Positions 40,658-48,797 of a stretch of DNA of 64,000 nt are shown piece by piece. The notes below the pieces were generated by a model, which did not search any database, was not told the DNA's origin, and worked only from the letters and a program-made list of their open reading frames with translations. This stretch comes from TK10-74A sp965263065. Its GTDB lineage: Bacteria > Chloroflexota > Dehalococcoidia > Bin125. Every line of letters starts with the position of its first letter. Position 1 is the stretch's first letter. The translations under genes and the position numbers were made by a program. The stretch is from the NCBI GenBank assembly GCA_965263065.1, contig CBDHGH010000001.1:1-64000 (forward strand). Reading direction: 5' to 3'.

Positions 40658-41920
40658 ATGACGAATCCCATCTCCCCCGGTAACGCGCCCGAGCCGCCGC
40701 TGGCCCTCGCGCGGCTGCGCATCCTCGACCTCTCCCGGCTCGCCCCCGGGCCCTACTGCTCGATGCTGCTGGGCGACATGGGGGCCGACGTGCTGGTGAT
40801 CGACGATGCGCGCGACGTCGCCCCGGCGCCCGATCAGAGCGTCGACGCTCCGCGCGACGAGACGGCCCTGCGCCGCGCCGCCTCCGACGCCACGCTGCGC
40901 CGCAATAAGCGATCGCTGGCCCTCAACCTCAAGACCGACGCCGCCCGCCAGGTCTTCTACCGCCTCGCCGATGAGGCCGACATCGTGCTGGAGGGCTTCC
41001 GCCCCGGCGTGGTCAAGCGCTTGGGCGTCGACTACGACACCCTGGCGGCCCGCAACCCGCGCCTGATCTACTGCTCGCTGAGCGGCTACGGGCAGACCGG
41101 CCCCTACGCGGCCCACGTCGGCCACGACATCAACTACATCGCGACGACCGGCGCGCTCGCCGCCTCCGGCAGCGAGCCCCCCGGCTCCGACGGCCCCGCC
41201 CGCCCCGCCATCCCCCTCAACCTGCTCGCCGACTTCGCCGGCGGCGGCCTGATGGCGGCCTTCGCGATCCTCACGGCCGTCGTCGCGCGGGAGGCGACCG
41301 GGCGTGGGCAGTACATCGACGTCGCGATGTCGGACGGCGTGCTGTCGCTGCTGACGGCGCCCATGGCGGCGCACTTCGCCATCGGCACGGACCTCGCGCC
41401 GCGCAGCTACGTGCTCAACGGTGGCGCGCCCTACTACGACGTCTACCGCACCGCCGACGATCGCTGGTTCAGCCTGGGCGCCGTCGAGCCGAAGTTCTTC
41501 GCCAACTTCTGCGCCGCCGTCGACCGGGAGGACCTGATCCCGCTGCAGAACCAGGACGACCCCGCCACCCGGGCCCGGCTGCACGACGCCCTGAGCGCGA
41601 TCTTCCGCACCCGGAGCGCCGATGACTGGTTCGCGCTGCTGAACGAGACCGACGTCTGCGCCGCGCCTGTGCTGACGCCCGCGGAGGCCGCCGCTGATCC
41701 GCACAACATCGCCCGCGACATGATCCTGCAGGCGCCCGCGCCGGACGGGTCCGGCGGCACGATGCCGCAGATCGGGATCGCCGCCAAGCTCGGCGCGACC
41801 CCGGGCCGCGTGCGCGCCCCCGCCCCCGCCCCCGGCCGCGACACCGACGCCGTGCTGCGGGGCCTCGGCCTCGACGCCGCGGCCATCGCCGCGCTGCGCG
41901 AGTCGGGCGCCGTCGCCTGA
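40658..41920 (+). CDS. CaiB/BaiF CoA transferase (AMACR-like branch)
   Basis: This is a single-domain family III CoA transferase or racemase of 420 residues. It has LRILDLSRLAPGPYCSMLLG at the start, NKRSLALNLKTDAARQVFY, and VAMSDGV with Asp at the place of the formyl-CoA transferase catalytic Asp (aligned by eye). The AMACR-like region LSGYGQTGPYAAHVGHDINY fits alpha-methylacyl-CoA racemase-type members. GGGAGG precedes the ATG. It follows the aspartic protease gene and is convergent with an MFS gene. The substrate is unknown. Confidence 0.93.
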   Translation: MTNPISPGNAPEPPLALARLRILDLSRLAPGPYCSMLLGDMGADVLVIDDARDVAPAPDQSVDAPRDETALRRAASDATLRRNKRSLALNLKTDAARQVFYRLADEADIVLEGFRPGVVKRLGVDYDTLAARNPRLIYCSLSGYGQTGPYAAHVGHDINYIATTGALAASGSEPPGSDGPARPAIPLNLLADFAGGGLMAAFAILTAVVAREATGRGQYIDVAMSDGVLSLLTAPMAAHFAIGTDLAPRSYVLNGGAPYYDVYRTADDRWFSLGAVEPKFFANFCAAVDREDLIPLQNQDDPATRARLHDALSAIFRTRSADDWFALLNETDVCAAPVLTPAEAAADPHNIARDMILQAPAPDGSGGTMPQIGIAAKLGATPGRVRAPAPAPGRDTDAVLRGLGLDAAAIAALRESGAVA

Positions 41921-41931
41921 CGCCGGCGCGA

Positions 41932-43266
41932 TCAGCCGCCCGCGCCGTCGCCGCCGGCGACTTCGAGGCCCGGCTCGAGCGGCGCGCCGCGTGCGTGTTC
42001 CCGCCCCGGTGCCGGCGCGACCGGCTCGCCGCCCAGCGGATGCGCCCGATGCACGCGCAGCCAGATCACCCCCGTGATCAGCGACGACACCCCGATCAGC
42101 GCCGCCGCCACCGTGAACGTGGCTGCCAAGTCGATCCGGTCCGCCACCAGCCCCAGCAGCGGCATGATCGGCACCAGCGCGACGCTGTAGACCATCTGAT
42201 TGAGCGACAGCACCGTCGCGCGCTGGCCCGACGGGATGCGGTGGTTGATGTAGCCGAACAGGAGCGGCCCCGTGAGCGACCCCGCCAGCGGGATCAGCAC
42301 CAGGAAGGCCAGCGCGGCCGCATGGTCCCACAGCCCCGCCGCCAGGTAGCCGAGCGTCGCCAGGACTCCCACGACGGCCAGCGCCCGCGGCGTCCCGGCC
42401 AGGCGCAGCAGCTGGAAGGCCAGTAGCCCGCCCAGCACCGATGCCAGCCACATCGGCACCTGCAACAGCGAGAAATGCCAGCCGATGGCGAAACCGTGGC
42501 TCAGCAGGAACGGCTGGATCAGGATGATCATGATCATCGAGCCGGCCATCAGCACGGCCCCCAGCGGCATCAAGGCCAGCACCGCCGGCGTCGCGCGGAC
42601 GGTCCGGCCCGCCTCGCGGAGCCCCTGCAGGTAGGGCGGCGGCTCCTCACCCGCGTCGCGGTGGGGCGGCTCGTGGAACAGCGCCGTCGTGGCCGCCAGC
42701 AGCGCCATCGTGCCGGCGCTCAGGAATATCGTCGTTTGCATCCCCAGCGCGCCGGCCACCGGCCCCCCGGCTAGCGTGGCGACGAGCACGCCCAGGGCGG
42801 TCAGCGCGTGGCCCCGCCCCGCGATGCGTTCGAAGTCTCGTTCCCGGCCCAGTTGGCGCAGCGTGTCGTACAGCAGGGCGCCGTCGGCGCCCGAGGTGAA
42901 CGTCAGCGCGGTCGCCCAGAGCATGTACGAGCCCAAGATGAGCGGGACGGTGTCGGCGAGGCCGAAGGCGAACATGGCGATCGCCGTGGTCACCGCGCCC
43001 AGGAACAGCGACACGCGTCGTCCCCAGCGGTCCGCGACGGCGCCCGTCGGCACCTCGGCGAGCGTGGCCATGAGCCAGAAGGGCGACTCGATCAGCGCCA
43101 CCTGGCCCACGCTGAGACCGCGCTCGAGCAACAGGAAGGCCACGAAGATCGGCAGCAGCAGCCACATCTGCGAGAGCAGCTTGAAGGCGTAGTAGACCCG
43201 CAGATTGCGCTCGCAGGCGCGGCGCAATTCGGGCGACGGCGGCGGCAGGGGCGCGCGCGCGGACAT
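41932..43266 (-). CDS. MFS transporter
   Basis: This is a 12-helix major facilitator of 444 residues, with motif A in GAVADRWGRRVSLFLG between helices 2 and 3 and a cytoplasmic loop between helices 6 and 7 (about 200-230) rich in Pro and charged residues (EPPHRDAGEEPPPYLQGL). I set the start at the ATG at 43266, where AGGA is eight bases upstream; ATG at 43275 is three codons earlier. The first 30 residues are cytosolic. The substrate is unknown. It is divergent from the acyl-CoA synthetase gene. Confidence 0.9.
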   Translation of the reverse strand: MSARAPLPPPSPELRRACERNLRVYYAFKLLSQMWLLLPIFVAFLLLERGLSVGQVALIESPFWLMATLAEVPTGAVADRWGRRVSLFLGAVTTAIAMFAFGLADTVPLILGSYMLWATALTFTSGADGALLYDTLRQLGRERDFERIAGRGHALTALGVLVATLAGGPVAGALGMQTTIFLSAGTMALLAATTALFHEPPHRDAGEEPPPYLQGLREAGRTVRATPAVLALMPLGAVLMAGSMIMIILIQPFLLSHGFAIGWHFSLLQVPMWLASVLGGLLAFQLLRLAGTPRALAVVGVLATLGYLAAGLWDHAAALAFLVLIPLAGSLTGPLLFGYINHRIPSGQRATVLSLNQMVYSVALVPIMPLLGLVADRIDLAATFTVAAALIGVSSLITGVIWLRVHRAHPLGGEPVAPAPGREHARGAPLEPGLEVAGGDGAGG

Positions 43267-43316
43267 GCGGCTCATCCTACGTGCGGCCGTCCCCGGCCCC
43301 AATCGCCCGCTCCCGC

Positions 43317-43322
43317 TATGCT
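43317..43322 (+). promoter_or_regulatory. Candidate -10 TATGCT
   Basis: TATGCT lies 28 bases before the GTG start of the acyl-CoA synthetase-like gene, in the divergent gap with the MFS gene. No clear -35 is present. Confidence 0.3.
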
Positions 43323-43349
43323 CCCGTCCGACACCCACAGGAGATGCGC

Positions 43350-44774
43350 GTGGCTCCCCACCCCCTGGACCCCGTCTTCCACCCCCGCTCCGTGGCCGTC
43401 GTCGGCGCGTCGAGCCGACCGGGGGCCGTGAGCTTCGTCGATCACCTGATCGAGCAAGGCTGCCCGAACGTGTACCCGGTCAACCCGAGGGGCGGCGTGA
43501 TCTCGGGCCTGCCCGTCTACCCGACGCTGGACGCCATCCCCGGCCCGGTCGACCACGTCATCTCGTCGATCCCGGCCAACCTCGTCGAACCGATGGTCGA
43601 GCAGGCCGGGGCGAAGGGTGTGCGCAGCATCCACTTCTTCACCGCCGGCTTCGCCGAGACCGGCGACGCCGATCGGCTGGCGCTGCAGGAGCGCATCGTG
43701 GGCCGCGCCAAGGCGCTGAAGATCCGCATCGTGGGTCCCAACTGCCTGGGCCTCTACGTGCCCGCCAGCGGCCTCACCTTCGCCGGCGGCTGCGCCCAGG
43801 AGAGTGGCCCGGTCGCGTTCTGGGCGCAGAGCGGCACCAACGCCAACACCGCCATCTACGACGGACAACTGCGCGGCCTGCGCTTCTCGAAGGTGGTCTC
43901 GTTCGGCAACGCCGTCGACGTCAACGCCGCCGAGCTCTGCCGCTACGCCCTGGCCGACCCGGAGACGGAGATCGTGGGCGCCTACATCGAGGGCCTGCCC
44001 GACGCGCGCGACCTCTTCCAGGCGCTGCGCGCGCTGGCCGCCGCCAAGCCGGTCGCACTGCTGAAGGGCGGCATGACCCAGGCCGGCGCCCGCTCCACCC
44101 GATCACATACCGCCTCCCTGGCCGGCAGCGCCGAGATCTGGCGCGCCGCCGCCGCCCAGGCGAACGTCGTCCTCGTCGGCAGCATGCAGGAATCGATCGA
44201 CATGCTGGTCGGCTGGCGCTACGGGGCCGTGCCGCGGGGCAACCGCGTGGCGCTGGTGGTCGGGGGTGGCGGGCTCTCGGTCCAGGGCTCCGACGACATC
44301 GCCGCCCTGGGCCTCACCCTGCCCGACCTCAGCCCGGCCACCGCCGAGGCCCTGCGCGAGATCACCCCCGTCGCTGGGACCAGCATCCGCAACCCCGTCG
44401 ACACGCAGGCGCTCTGGCGGGGCACGGATCTCGCCGCCACGCTGGAGGCCGTCGCGGCCGACGACCACCTGGACGCGGTCATCGCCCAGCTCGGTCACGG
44501 CTGGGGCGGCTCGATCGACCCCGACTCCGCCCGCCAACGCCAGGAGCGGCTGTTCAGCGAACTGACGAAGGCCACGCCCCGGCTGACCGAGATCGGCAAG
44601 CCCGTGTTGTTCGTCATCCCCACGACGCACGACCCCTTCAACGCACGGCTGAACGGCGACCTCATGCAGCGGGTGGTCGCGGCGGGCTACCCGACGTTCG
44701 GCAGCATCCCCGCCGCCGCCCGCACCCTGCAGCGGCTCAACACCTGGCGCGCGCGTCGCGAGGCCCGCGTCTGA
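43350..44774 (+). CDS. ADP-forming acyl-CoA synthetase alpha-subunit-like protein
   Basis: This 474-residue protein has the CoA-binding domain (PVFHPRSVAVVGASSRPGAV, about 1-140), then the succinyl-CoA ligase-like domains (about 150-470). SHTASLAGS contains the His equivalent to the phosphorylated residue of ADP-forming acetyl-CoA synthetases. The ATP-grasp beta part is missing and is not encoded next to it, so the protein must use a separate beta subunit or act differently. I chose the GTG at 43350 because AGGAG lies six bases upstream; the ATG at 43344 would sit directly against the AGGAG. It is convergent with a membrane protein gene. Confidence 0.87.
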   Translation: MAPHPLDPVFHPRSVAVVGASSRPGAVSFVDHLIEQGCPNVYPVNPRGGVISGLPVYPTLDAIPGPVDHVISSIPANLVEPMVEQAGAKGVRSIHFFTAGFAETGDADRLALQERIVGRAKALKIRIVGPNCLGLYVPASGLTFAGGCAQESGPVAFWAQSGTNANTAIYDGQLRGLRFSKVVSFGNAVDVNAAELCRYALADPETEIVGAYIEGLPDARDLFQALRALAAAKPVALLKGGMTQAGARSTRSHTASLAGSAEIWRAAAAQANVVLVGSMQESIDMLVGWRYGAVPRGNRVALVVGGGGLSVQGSDDIAALGLTLPDLSPATAEALREITPVAGTSIRNPVDTQALWRGTDLAATLEAVAADDHLDAVIAQLGHGWGGSIDPDSARQRQERLFSELTKATPRLTEIGKPVLFVIPTTHDPFNARLNGDLMQRVVAAGYPTFGSIPAAARTLQRLNTWRARREARV

Positions 44775-44817
44775 GCGTCGGGCGGGCGGGCCGGCCCACG
44801 TGGCCTGTGCGAACGGG

Positions 44818-45459
44818 CTACAGGCCCCCCAGCTCGAAGAGGAATGGGGCCGGCGCGAACTGATCGCGGAAGCTCATCAGCTCGCCGAGCACCGTGAGCC
44901 AGAGGAAGAACCCCACCACGTTCGCGCCCAGCGCCCGGCCCAGCGAGCTGCCCAGCGCCGTCTGCGTCGCCAGCGTCGTGGACAGCAGCAGCAGCCCCAT
45001 CGATATCAGGGTCACCTCGAACGCCACGCCCGGCACGAAGATGAACACCGACCAGCCGAACGGGACCGTCGAGAAGGCCAGCGTGCGCACGGTCGCGCGC
45101 AGGGCGCGGCTGTCCGTCGGGCGCCCCGAGCGCGCGAAGGCGGTCTGCCCCGTGATCACGGCCACCAGACCGGCCCAAACGAAGAACATCCCCGTCGCCG
45201 CCGCCGCGCCGATGAGGACCGACTCGATCACGAAGCCGGTCAGGTCCGGCGTCCCCTCGAGCAGCGCCCAGAACAGCCCGCCCAGCGACGACGCCAGCAT
45301 GACCGCCGCCACCGTCAGCACCGACGCGAGCGTGGCCCCGTCGTCGTGGTAGACCTCTGACAGCACGTGCGCGTCGAACGTGGCCAGGCGCTGCCAGCGG
45401 CGCATCGGCCGGTGGCTGCCCCCTCGGGGGCGCATCCCGCCCGCCGGCCTGCGTCGCAT
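44818..45459 (-). CDS. Polytopic membrane protein, Yip1-like
   Basis: This 213-residue protein has about five hydrophobic helices (for example LASVLTVAAVMLASSLGGLF, ESVLIGAAAATGMFFVWAGL, TLISMGLLLLSTTL). The pattern is similar to the bacterial YIP1 family (PF04893), which I suggest with low certainty. The N-terminus is Arg-rich. GGGAG lies about eight bases before the ATG. No function can be assigned. It is convergent with the acyl-CoA synthetase-like gene and precedes rsmG by about 100 bases (in transcription order it follows rsmG). Confidence 0.65.
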   Translation of the reverse strand: MRRRPAGGMRPRGGSHRPMRRWQRLATFDAHVLSEVYHDDGATLASVLTVAAVMLASSLGGLFWALLEGTPDLTGFVIESVLIGAAAATGMFFVWAGLVAVITGQTAFARSGRPTDSRALRATVRTLAFSTVPFGWSVFIFVPGVAFEVTLISMGLLLLSTTLATQTALGSSLGRALGANVVGFFLWLTVLGELMSFRDQFAPAPFLFELGGL

Positions 45460-45561
45460 CCCGATGCTCCCGTCGCTGCGCGCTCTCCCAGCCGATCCGC
45501 CTCGAACCGGCCCGCCCCGACCCGGCCCGGCGCCACGCTACAGCGGCGCGCCCGCGCGCGC

Positions 45562-46401
45562 CTACCCGGACGGCTGCGACGGCAGCTCGCGCCGCATGCG
45601 GCGAATGCCGCGCGGGAACCGATCGGCCGTGCGGGACGACTTGCGGCAGGTCACGATCGAGAGGCGCACCGGCGCGCCCGTCCACGACACCGCCTCGGCC
45701 TCCGGCGGCTCCGCCCCCATCGCGACCGCGATCCGCGCCGCGTCCGGCATCCAGCGCGCCGCGCCGGGCCCCGCGAACACCGCCGCCACGCCACCGACCT
45801 GCACCAGCGGCAGCAGCAGTTCCAGGGCCATCGGCAGCTTGGCCAGCGCCCGGCCCATCGCGCAGGCGTAGCGCTCCCGGCCCTCGTTGCCCGCCGCCGC
45901 GAACATCTCCCCCCGATCCTCCACCACGCGCACGTTGCCCAGCCCCAGCTCCGCGACGACCGCTCGCAGGTAGGCCGCGCGGCGCTCCCGCCCCTCGATC
46001 AGCGTCACCTCGCGGTCGCCGGCCAGAATCGCGATCGGCAGGCCCGGCGCGCCGCCGCCCGCTCCGACCTCCACGATCGGACCCGGCGGGACCGCCGCGG
46101 CGATCGCCCGCCAGCCCACCAGCGGCTCGACGATGTGCCGCTGCACCGCCTCGCCCGGATCGCGGATCGTCGTCAGGCCCAGGCGGTCGTTCTCCCGCAG
46201 GAGGGTCGCGACGAAGCGCGACAGGCTATCGCGGAGCAGATCCGCGCCGGGCTGGTCGCCGCCGAATGCCGCCGCGTCCAGCGCCGCGTCGACCGCCAGA
46301 CGCAGGTCCGCGGCCGCCCCCGGACCCGGATCGGCGAGCCGGCCGGCCGGCATCGGCGGCGCGGTTGGGACCGCCGGATCATCGTTCGCGCGCTGCTGCA
46401 T
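45562..46401 (-). CDS. rsmG: 16S rRNA (guanine527-N7)-methyltransferase RsmG
   Basis: RsmG (GidB) methylates G527 of 16S rRNA. The 279-residue protein has the SAM motif VEVGAGGGAPGLPIAI, AMGRALAKLPMALELLLPLV and the C-terminal RFPRGIRRMRR (R-F/Y-P-R), all hallmarks. An N-terminal extension of about 45 residues, Pro/Ala-rich, precedes the usual start. The ATG at 46401 was chosen because GGGGAG is seven bases upstream. The gene's 5' end overlaps the promoter of the divergent Gre-fusion gene. gidA is not next to it. Confidence 0.93.
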   Translation of the reverse strand: MQQRANDDPAVPTAPPMPAGRLADPGPGAAADLRLAVDAALDAAAFGGDQPGADLLRDSLSRFVATLLRENDRLGLTTIRDPGEAVQRHIVEPLVGWRAIAAAVPPGPIVEVGAGGGAPGLPIAILAGDREVTLIEGRERRAAYLRAVVAELGLGNVRVVEDRGEMFAAAGNEGRERYACAMGRALAKLPMALELLLPLVQVGGVAAVFAGPGAARWMPDAARIAVAMGAEPPEAEAVSWTGAPVRLSIVTCRKSSRTADRFPRGIRRMRRELPSQPSG

Positions 46402-46430
46402 TGGATTACTCCCCATAACGTCCGTACGAT
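46401..46430 (+). promoter_or_regulatory. Promoter of the Gre-fusion gene
   Basis: TTGGAT (46401-46406) and TACGAT (46425-46430) are separated by 18 bases, and the -10 ends 31 bases before the start codon at 46461, with GAGGGAGA in between. It overlaps the start of the divergent rsmG. Confidence 0.5.
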
Positions 46431-46460
46431 GGTAGGCGCCCACGCACACGAGGGAGACAT

Positions 46461-47354
46461 ATGACTGACATGGACAGTGTCGCGCCTGACGCCTCCGGGA
46501 CGGCCGAGGGGGAACTCATCGAAGCTAGACCCGGCGACGCCGCCGATAGCGCGGTCTTCACGCTCGAACGTGCGGCCTCCGTCTACTTCAGCGCCAACGG
46601 CAAGAAGCTCGACCAGCAGCAGCGCGTCGCGGTCACCCGCTTCGTCTCCTGGGCCGGCAGCGACCGGGAGCTGACGAACATCACCGCCCATCAGATGAGC
46701 CTCTTCCAGGAGGCGCAGGGCGCGAACGTCGCCGACATGGGCGACCGGCTGCTGCCGGTCAAGGCCTTCCTCGCCTACGCCAAGAAGAAGGCCTGGGTGG
46801 GCACCAATCTCGGCGTGCACCTGCGCATCAAGCGCCCCGTGCGGCGGACCCGGGAGATCAACGGCGTGCTCGAGCAGAGCGCCGAGGACATCGTCGAGAT
46901 GACCGTCGAGGGGTTGGAACTCGCCCGCAACGAACTCGACCGGCTGCGGGCCGAGCGGCCCACCGTCACCAAGCGGCTGGCGGAGGCGATGGCCGACAAG
47001 GACTTCCGCGAGAACGCCCCGCTGGACGCCGCCCGCGACGAGCAGGCCATGCTGGAGGCCCGCATCCGCGACCTGGAGCACCAAGTCGCCCACGCCCGCG
47101 TCGCCAACGCCTCGTCGGCCGCCAACGATGGCCGCGTGCACCTCGGCAGCAGCGTCAGCGCGACGAACCTTGTAAGCAATAAGACCGTTGAGTACACTCT
47201 CGTCGGCCAAAACGAGGTAGACGCGGCGGCTGGCCGGATTTCCATCGCCAGCCCAGTCGGGCGGGCCTTGGTCGGCTCCACGACCGGCGACGAGGTCGAA
47301 GTGGACGCCCCCTCCGGCATGATCCGCTTTCGCGTGGGCGAGGTCTCCGGCTAG
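46461..47354 (+). CDS. GreA/GreB-like elongation factor fused to an N-terminal recombinase-type core-binding domain
   Basis: This 297-residue protein is almost twice the length of GreA. Residues about 34-127 resemble the SAM-like core-binding domain of tyrosine recombinases (ERAASVYFSANGKKLD, then a central FVSWAG and LLPVKAFLAYAKKKAWV). Residues about 147-214 form a Gre-type antiparallel coiled coil, and about 228-297 the FKBP-like C-terminal domain (ASPVGRALVGSTTGDEVEV). The coiled-coil tip keeps Asp181 and Glu184 (DFRENA), aligning with the cleavage residues Asp41 and Glu44 of E. coli GreA. The catalytic domain of a recombinase is absent. It is the second Gre factor of the window. Its gene is divergent from rsmG and is followed by citrate synthase. 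Confidence 0.8.
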   Translation: MTDMDSVAPDASGTAEGELIEARPGDAADSAVFTLERAASVYFSANGKKLDQQQRVAVTRFVSWAGSDRELTNITAHQMSLFQEAQGANVADMGDRLLPVKAFLAYAKKKAWVGTNLGVHLRIKRPVRRTREINGVLEQSAEDIVEMTVEGLELARNELDRLRAERPTVTKRLAEAMADKDFRENAPLDAARDEQAMLEARIRDLEHQVAHARVANASSAANDGRVHLGSSVSATNLVSNKTVEYTLVGQNEVDAAAGRISIASPVGRALVGSTTGDEVEVDAPSGMIRFRVGEVSG

Positions 47355-47463
47355 TCTCTCGGGTGCATCGACCCGCCTGTCGTTCGCGCACAGCGTCGAG
47401 CCCCGACCCGTGCGGCCCCGCGCCGCCAGCGGCCGGACGCCCGGCCAAGAGGAGTGTCGGCCC

Positions 47464-48639
47464 ATGACTACCCCCAGCGTCCCCGCGGTCGACTTCACGA
47501 TTGGCCCCGCCCAGTTGGATTCGGGCCTGCGCGGCTTCCCCGTCGGCACCTGCTGGACCAGCAACGTCGACCCCGAGATCGGGGTCACGTACGTGGGCTA
47601 TCCGATCGCCGAGCTGGCCTACATGCCGCCGGAGTCGGTGATCTACCTGGTCTTCAACAAGTCCCTGCCCAGCGCCGACGAGGCGCGGGCCTTCGCCGAC
47701 GACCTCGCCGCCCGAGCCCAGGTCGACCCGATGGTGTTCGACGTCTTGCGCAGCCTGCCCAAGCAGGGCCACCCCATGGATTGGCTGGCCGTCGCGCTGC
47801 ACCTGCTGGGCATGACCGGCAAGGACGGGGACTACCGCGAGGACGCGCTCAACCTGATCGCCCGCATCCCCGCCGCCCTGGCCGCCGTGTTCCGCATCCG
47901 CGAGGGCTGGGGGGACCTGATCGACTCCGACCCGTCGCTGGGCTACGTGGAGAACTTCGTCCACATGCTGGGCGTCCCCGGCGCCGACGAAGCGGCCCTC
48001 GCCAAGCTGCTGCGCATCTACTACGTCCTGCACATGGACCACGGCGGCGGCAACCTCTCCACCTTCACCGGCAAGGCCGTCGCCTCCGGCCTGGCCGACA
48101 TGTATCAATCCATGGTCGGTGCGATGAACGGGCTCGCCGGCCCCCGCCACGGCCTCGCCAACCAGGACTGCTTCGCGATGGCCAAGGAGGTCGACTCGGA
48201 GGATCCCGTGGAGGTCGAGGAGCTGATGCGGGCCCGCTTGGCCGACGGCGAGCTGATCTTCGGCTTCGGCCACGCCGTCCTGCGCCGCGAAGACCCCCGC
48301 GCCCAGGTAGAATTCGCCGTGGGCGATGAGCTCTACCCCGACGACCATTGGTTCAAGGTCGTCAAGGCCCTGCGCGTCGGCGCGGTGAAGGTGCTCAAGG
48401 AGAACCCCAAGATCTCCAACCCCTACCCCAACGTCGACCTCGTCTCCGGCAGCCTGCTGGCGGCCGGCGGGCTGACCAAGCCCGAGTACTACACGACGCT
48501 CTTCGGCTGGGCCCGCATCGCCGGCATCGGCGCCCAGATCGTCGATGAACGGCAGGGATTCCGCGACGGCAAGGGCGTCGCCATCTACCGGCCGCGCTTC
48601 ATTGGCATCGATCAGCCCCCCCGCTCGGTCAACGATTAG
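47464..48639 (+). CDS. gltA: Citrate synthase, eukaryote-like type
   Basis: Citrate synthase condenses acetyl-CoA and oxaloacetate in the TCA cycle. This 391-residue enzyme keeps the catalytic residues His193 (HMDHGGGN), His229 (GPRHGLANQ) and Asp325 (YPNVDLVSG), together with GFGHAVLRREDPR. The motifs DHGGGN, GHAVLR-x-x-DPR and NVD are of the eukaryotic/mitochondrial (type I) pattern rather than the usual bacterial type, as seen in some Chloroflexota and Bacteroidota. The ATG has AGGAG 10 bases upstream. A hairpin follows the stop. Confidence 0.94.
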   Translation: MTTPSVPAVDFTIGPAQLDSGLRGFPVGTCWTSNVDPEIGVTYVGYPIAELAYMPPESVIYLVFNKSLPSADEARAFADDLAARAQVDPMVFDVLRSLPKQGHPMDWLAVALHLLGMTGKDGDYREDALNLIARIPAALAAVFRIREGWGDLIDSDPSLGYVENFVHMLGVPGADEAALAKLLRIYYVLHMDHGGGNLSTFTGKAVASGLADMYQSMVGAMNGLAGPRHGLANQDCFAMAKEVDSEDPVEVEELMRARLADGELIFGFGHAVLRREDPRAQVEFAVGDELYPDDHWFKVVKALRVGAVKVLKENPKISNPYPNVDLVSGSLLAAGGLTKPEYYTTLFGWARIAGIGAQIVDERQGFRDGKGVAIYRPRFIGIDQPPRSVND

Positions 48640-48643
48640 CCCC

Positions 48644-48659
48644 GGGCGACGATTCGCCC
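48644..48659 (+). terminator. Short hairpin after citrate synthase
   Basis: GGGCGA (48644-48649) and TCGCCC (48654-48659) pair over six base pairs with a four-base loop, directly after the stop codon. No T-run follows, so termination is uncertain. The remaining 48660-48797 holds nothing recognisable other than the upstream region of the next gene. Confidence 0.3.
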
Positions 48660-48797
48660 CCAGCATTCAGGGTGTGGCCTGCGCTTGTGCCAGAACGCAC
48701 GAAGGGCGAAACTGTGAAGCGCTCATGAGCGGTCCAGAATCGACCGGGCGCCACGCGCGAATGCGCAACGGCTCGGCGGCAGGGGGCGGACGCACGC

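Noticed and set aside
46461..47354. A tyrosine recombinase or integrase gene, hence a mobile element
   Set aside because: There is no catalytic domain (R-H-R-Y residues), no att-like repeats and no other mobile genes; the C-terminal part is clearly Gre.
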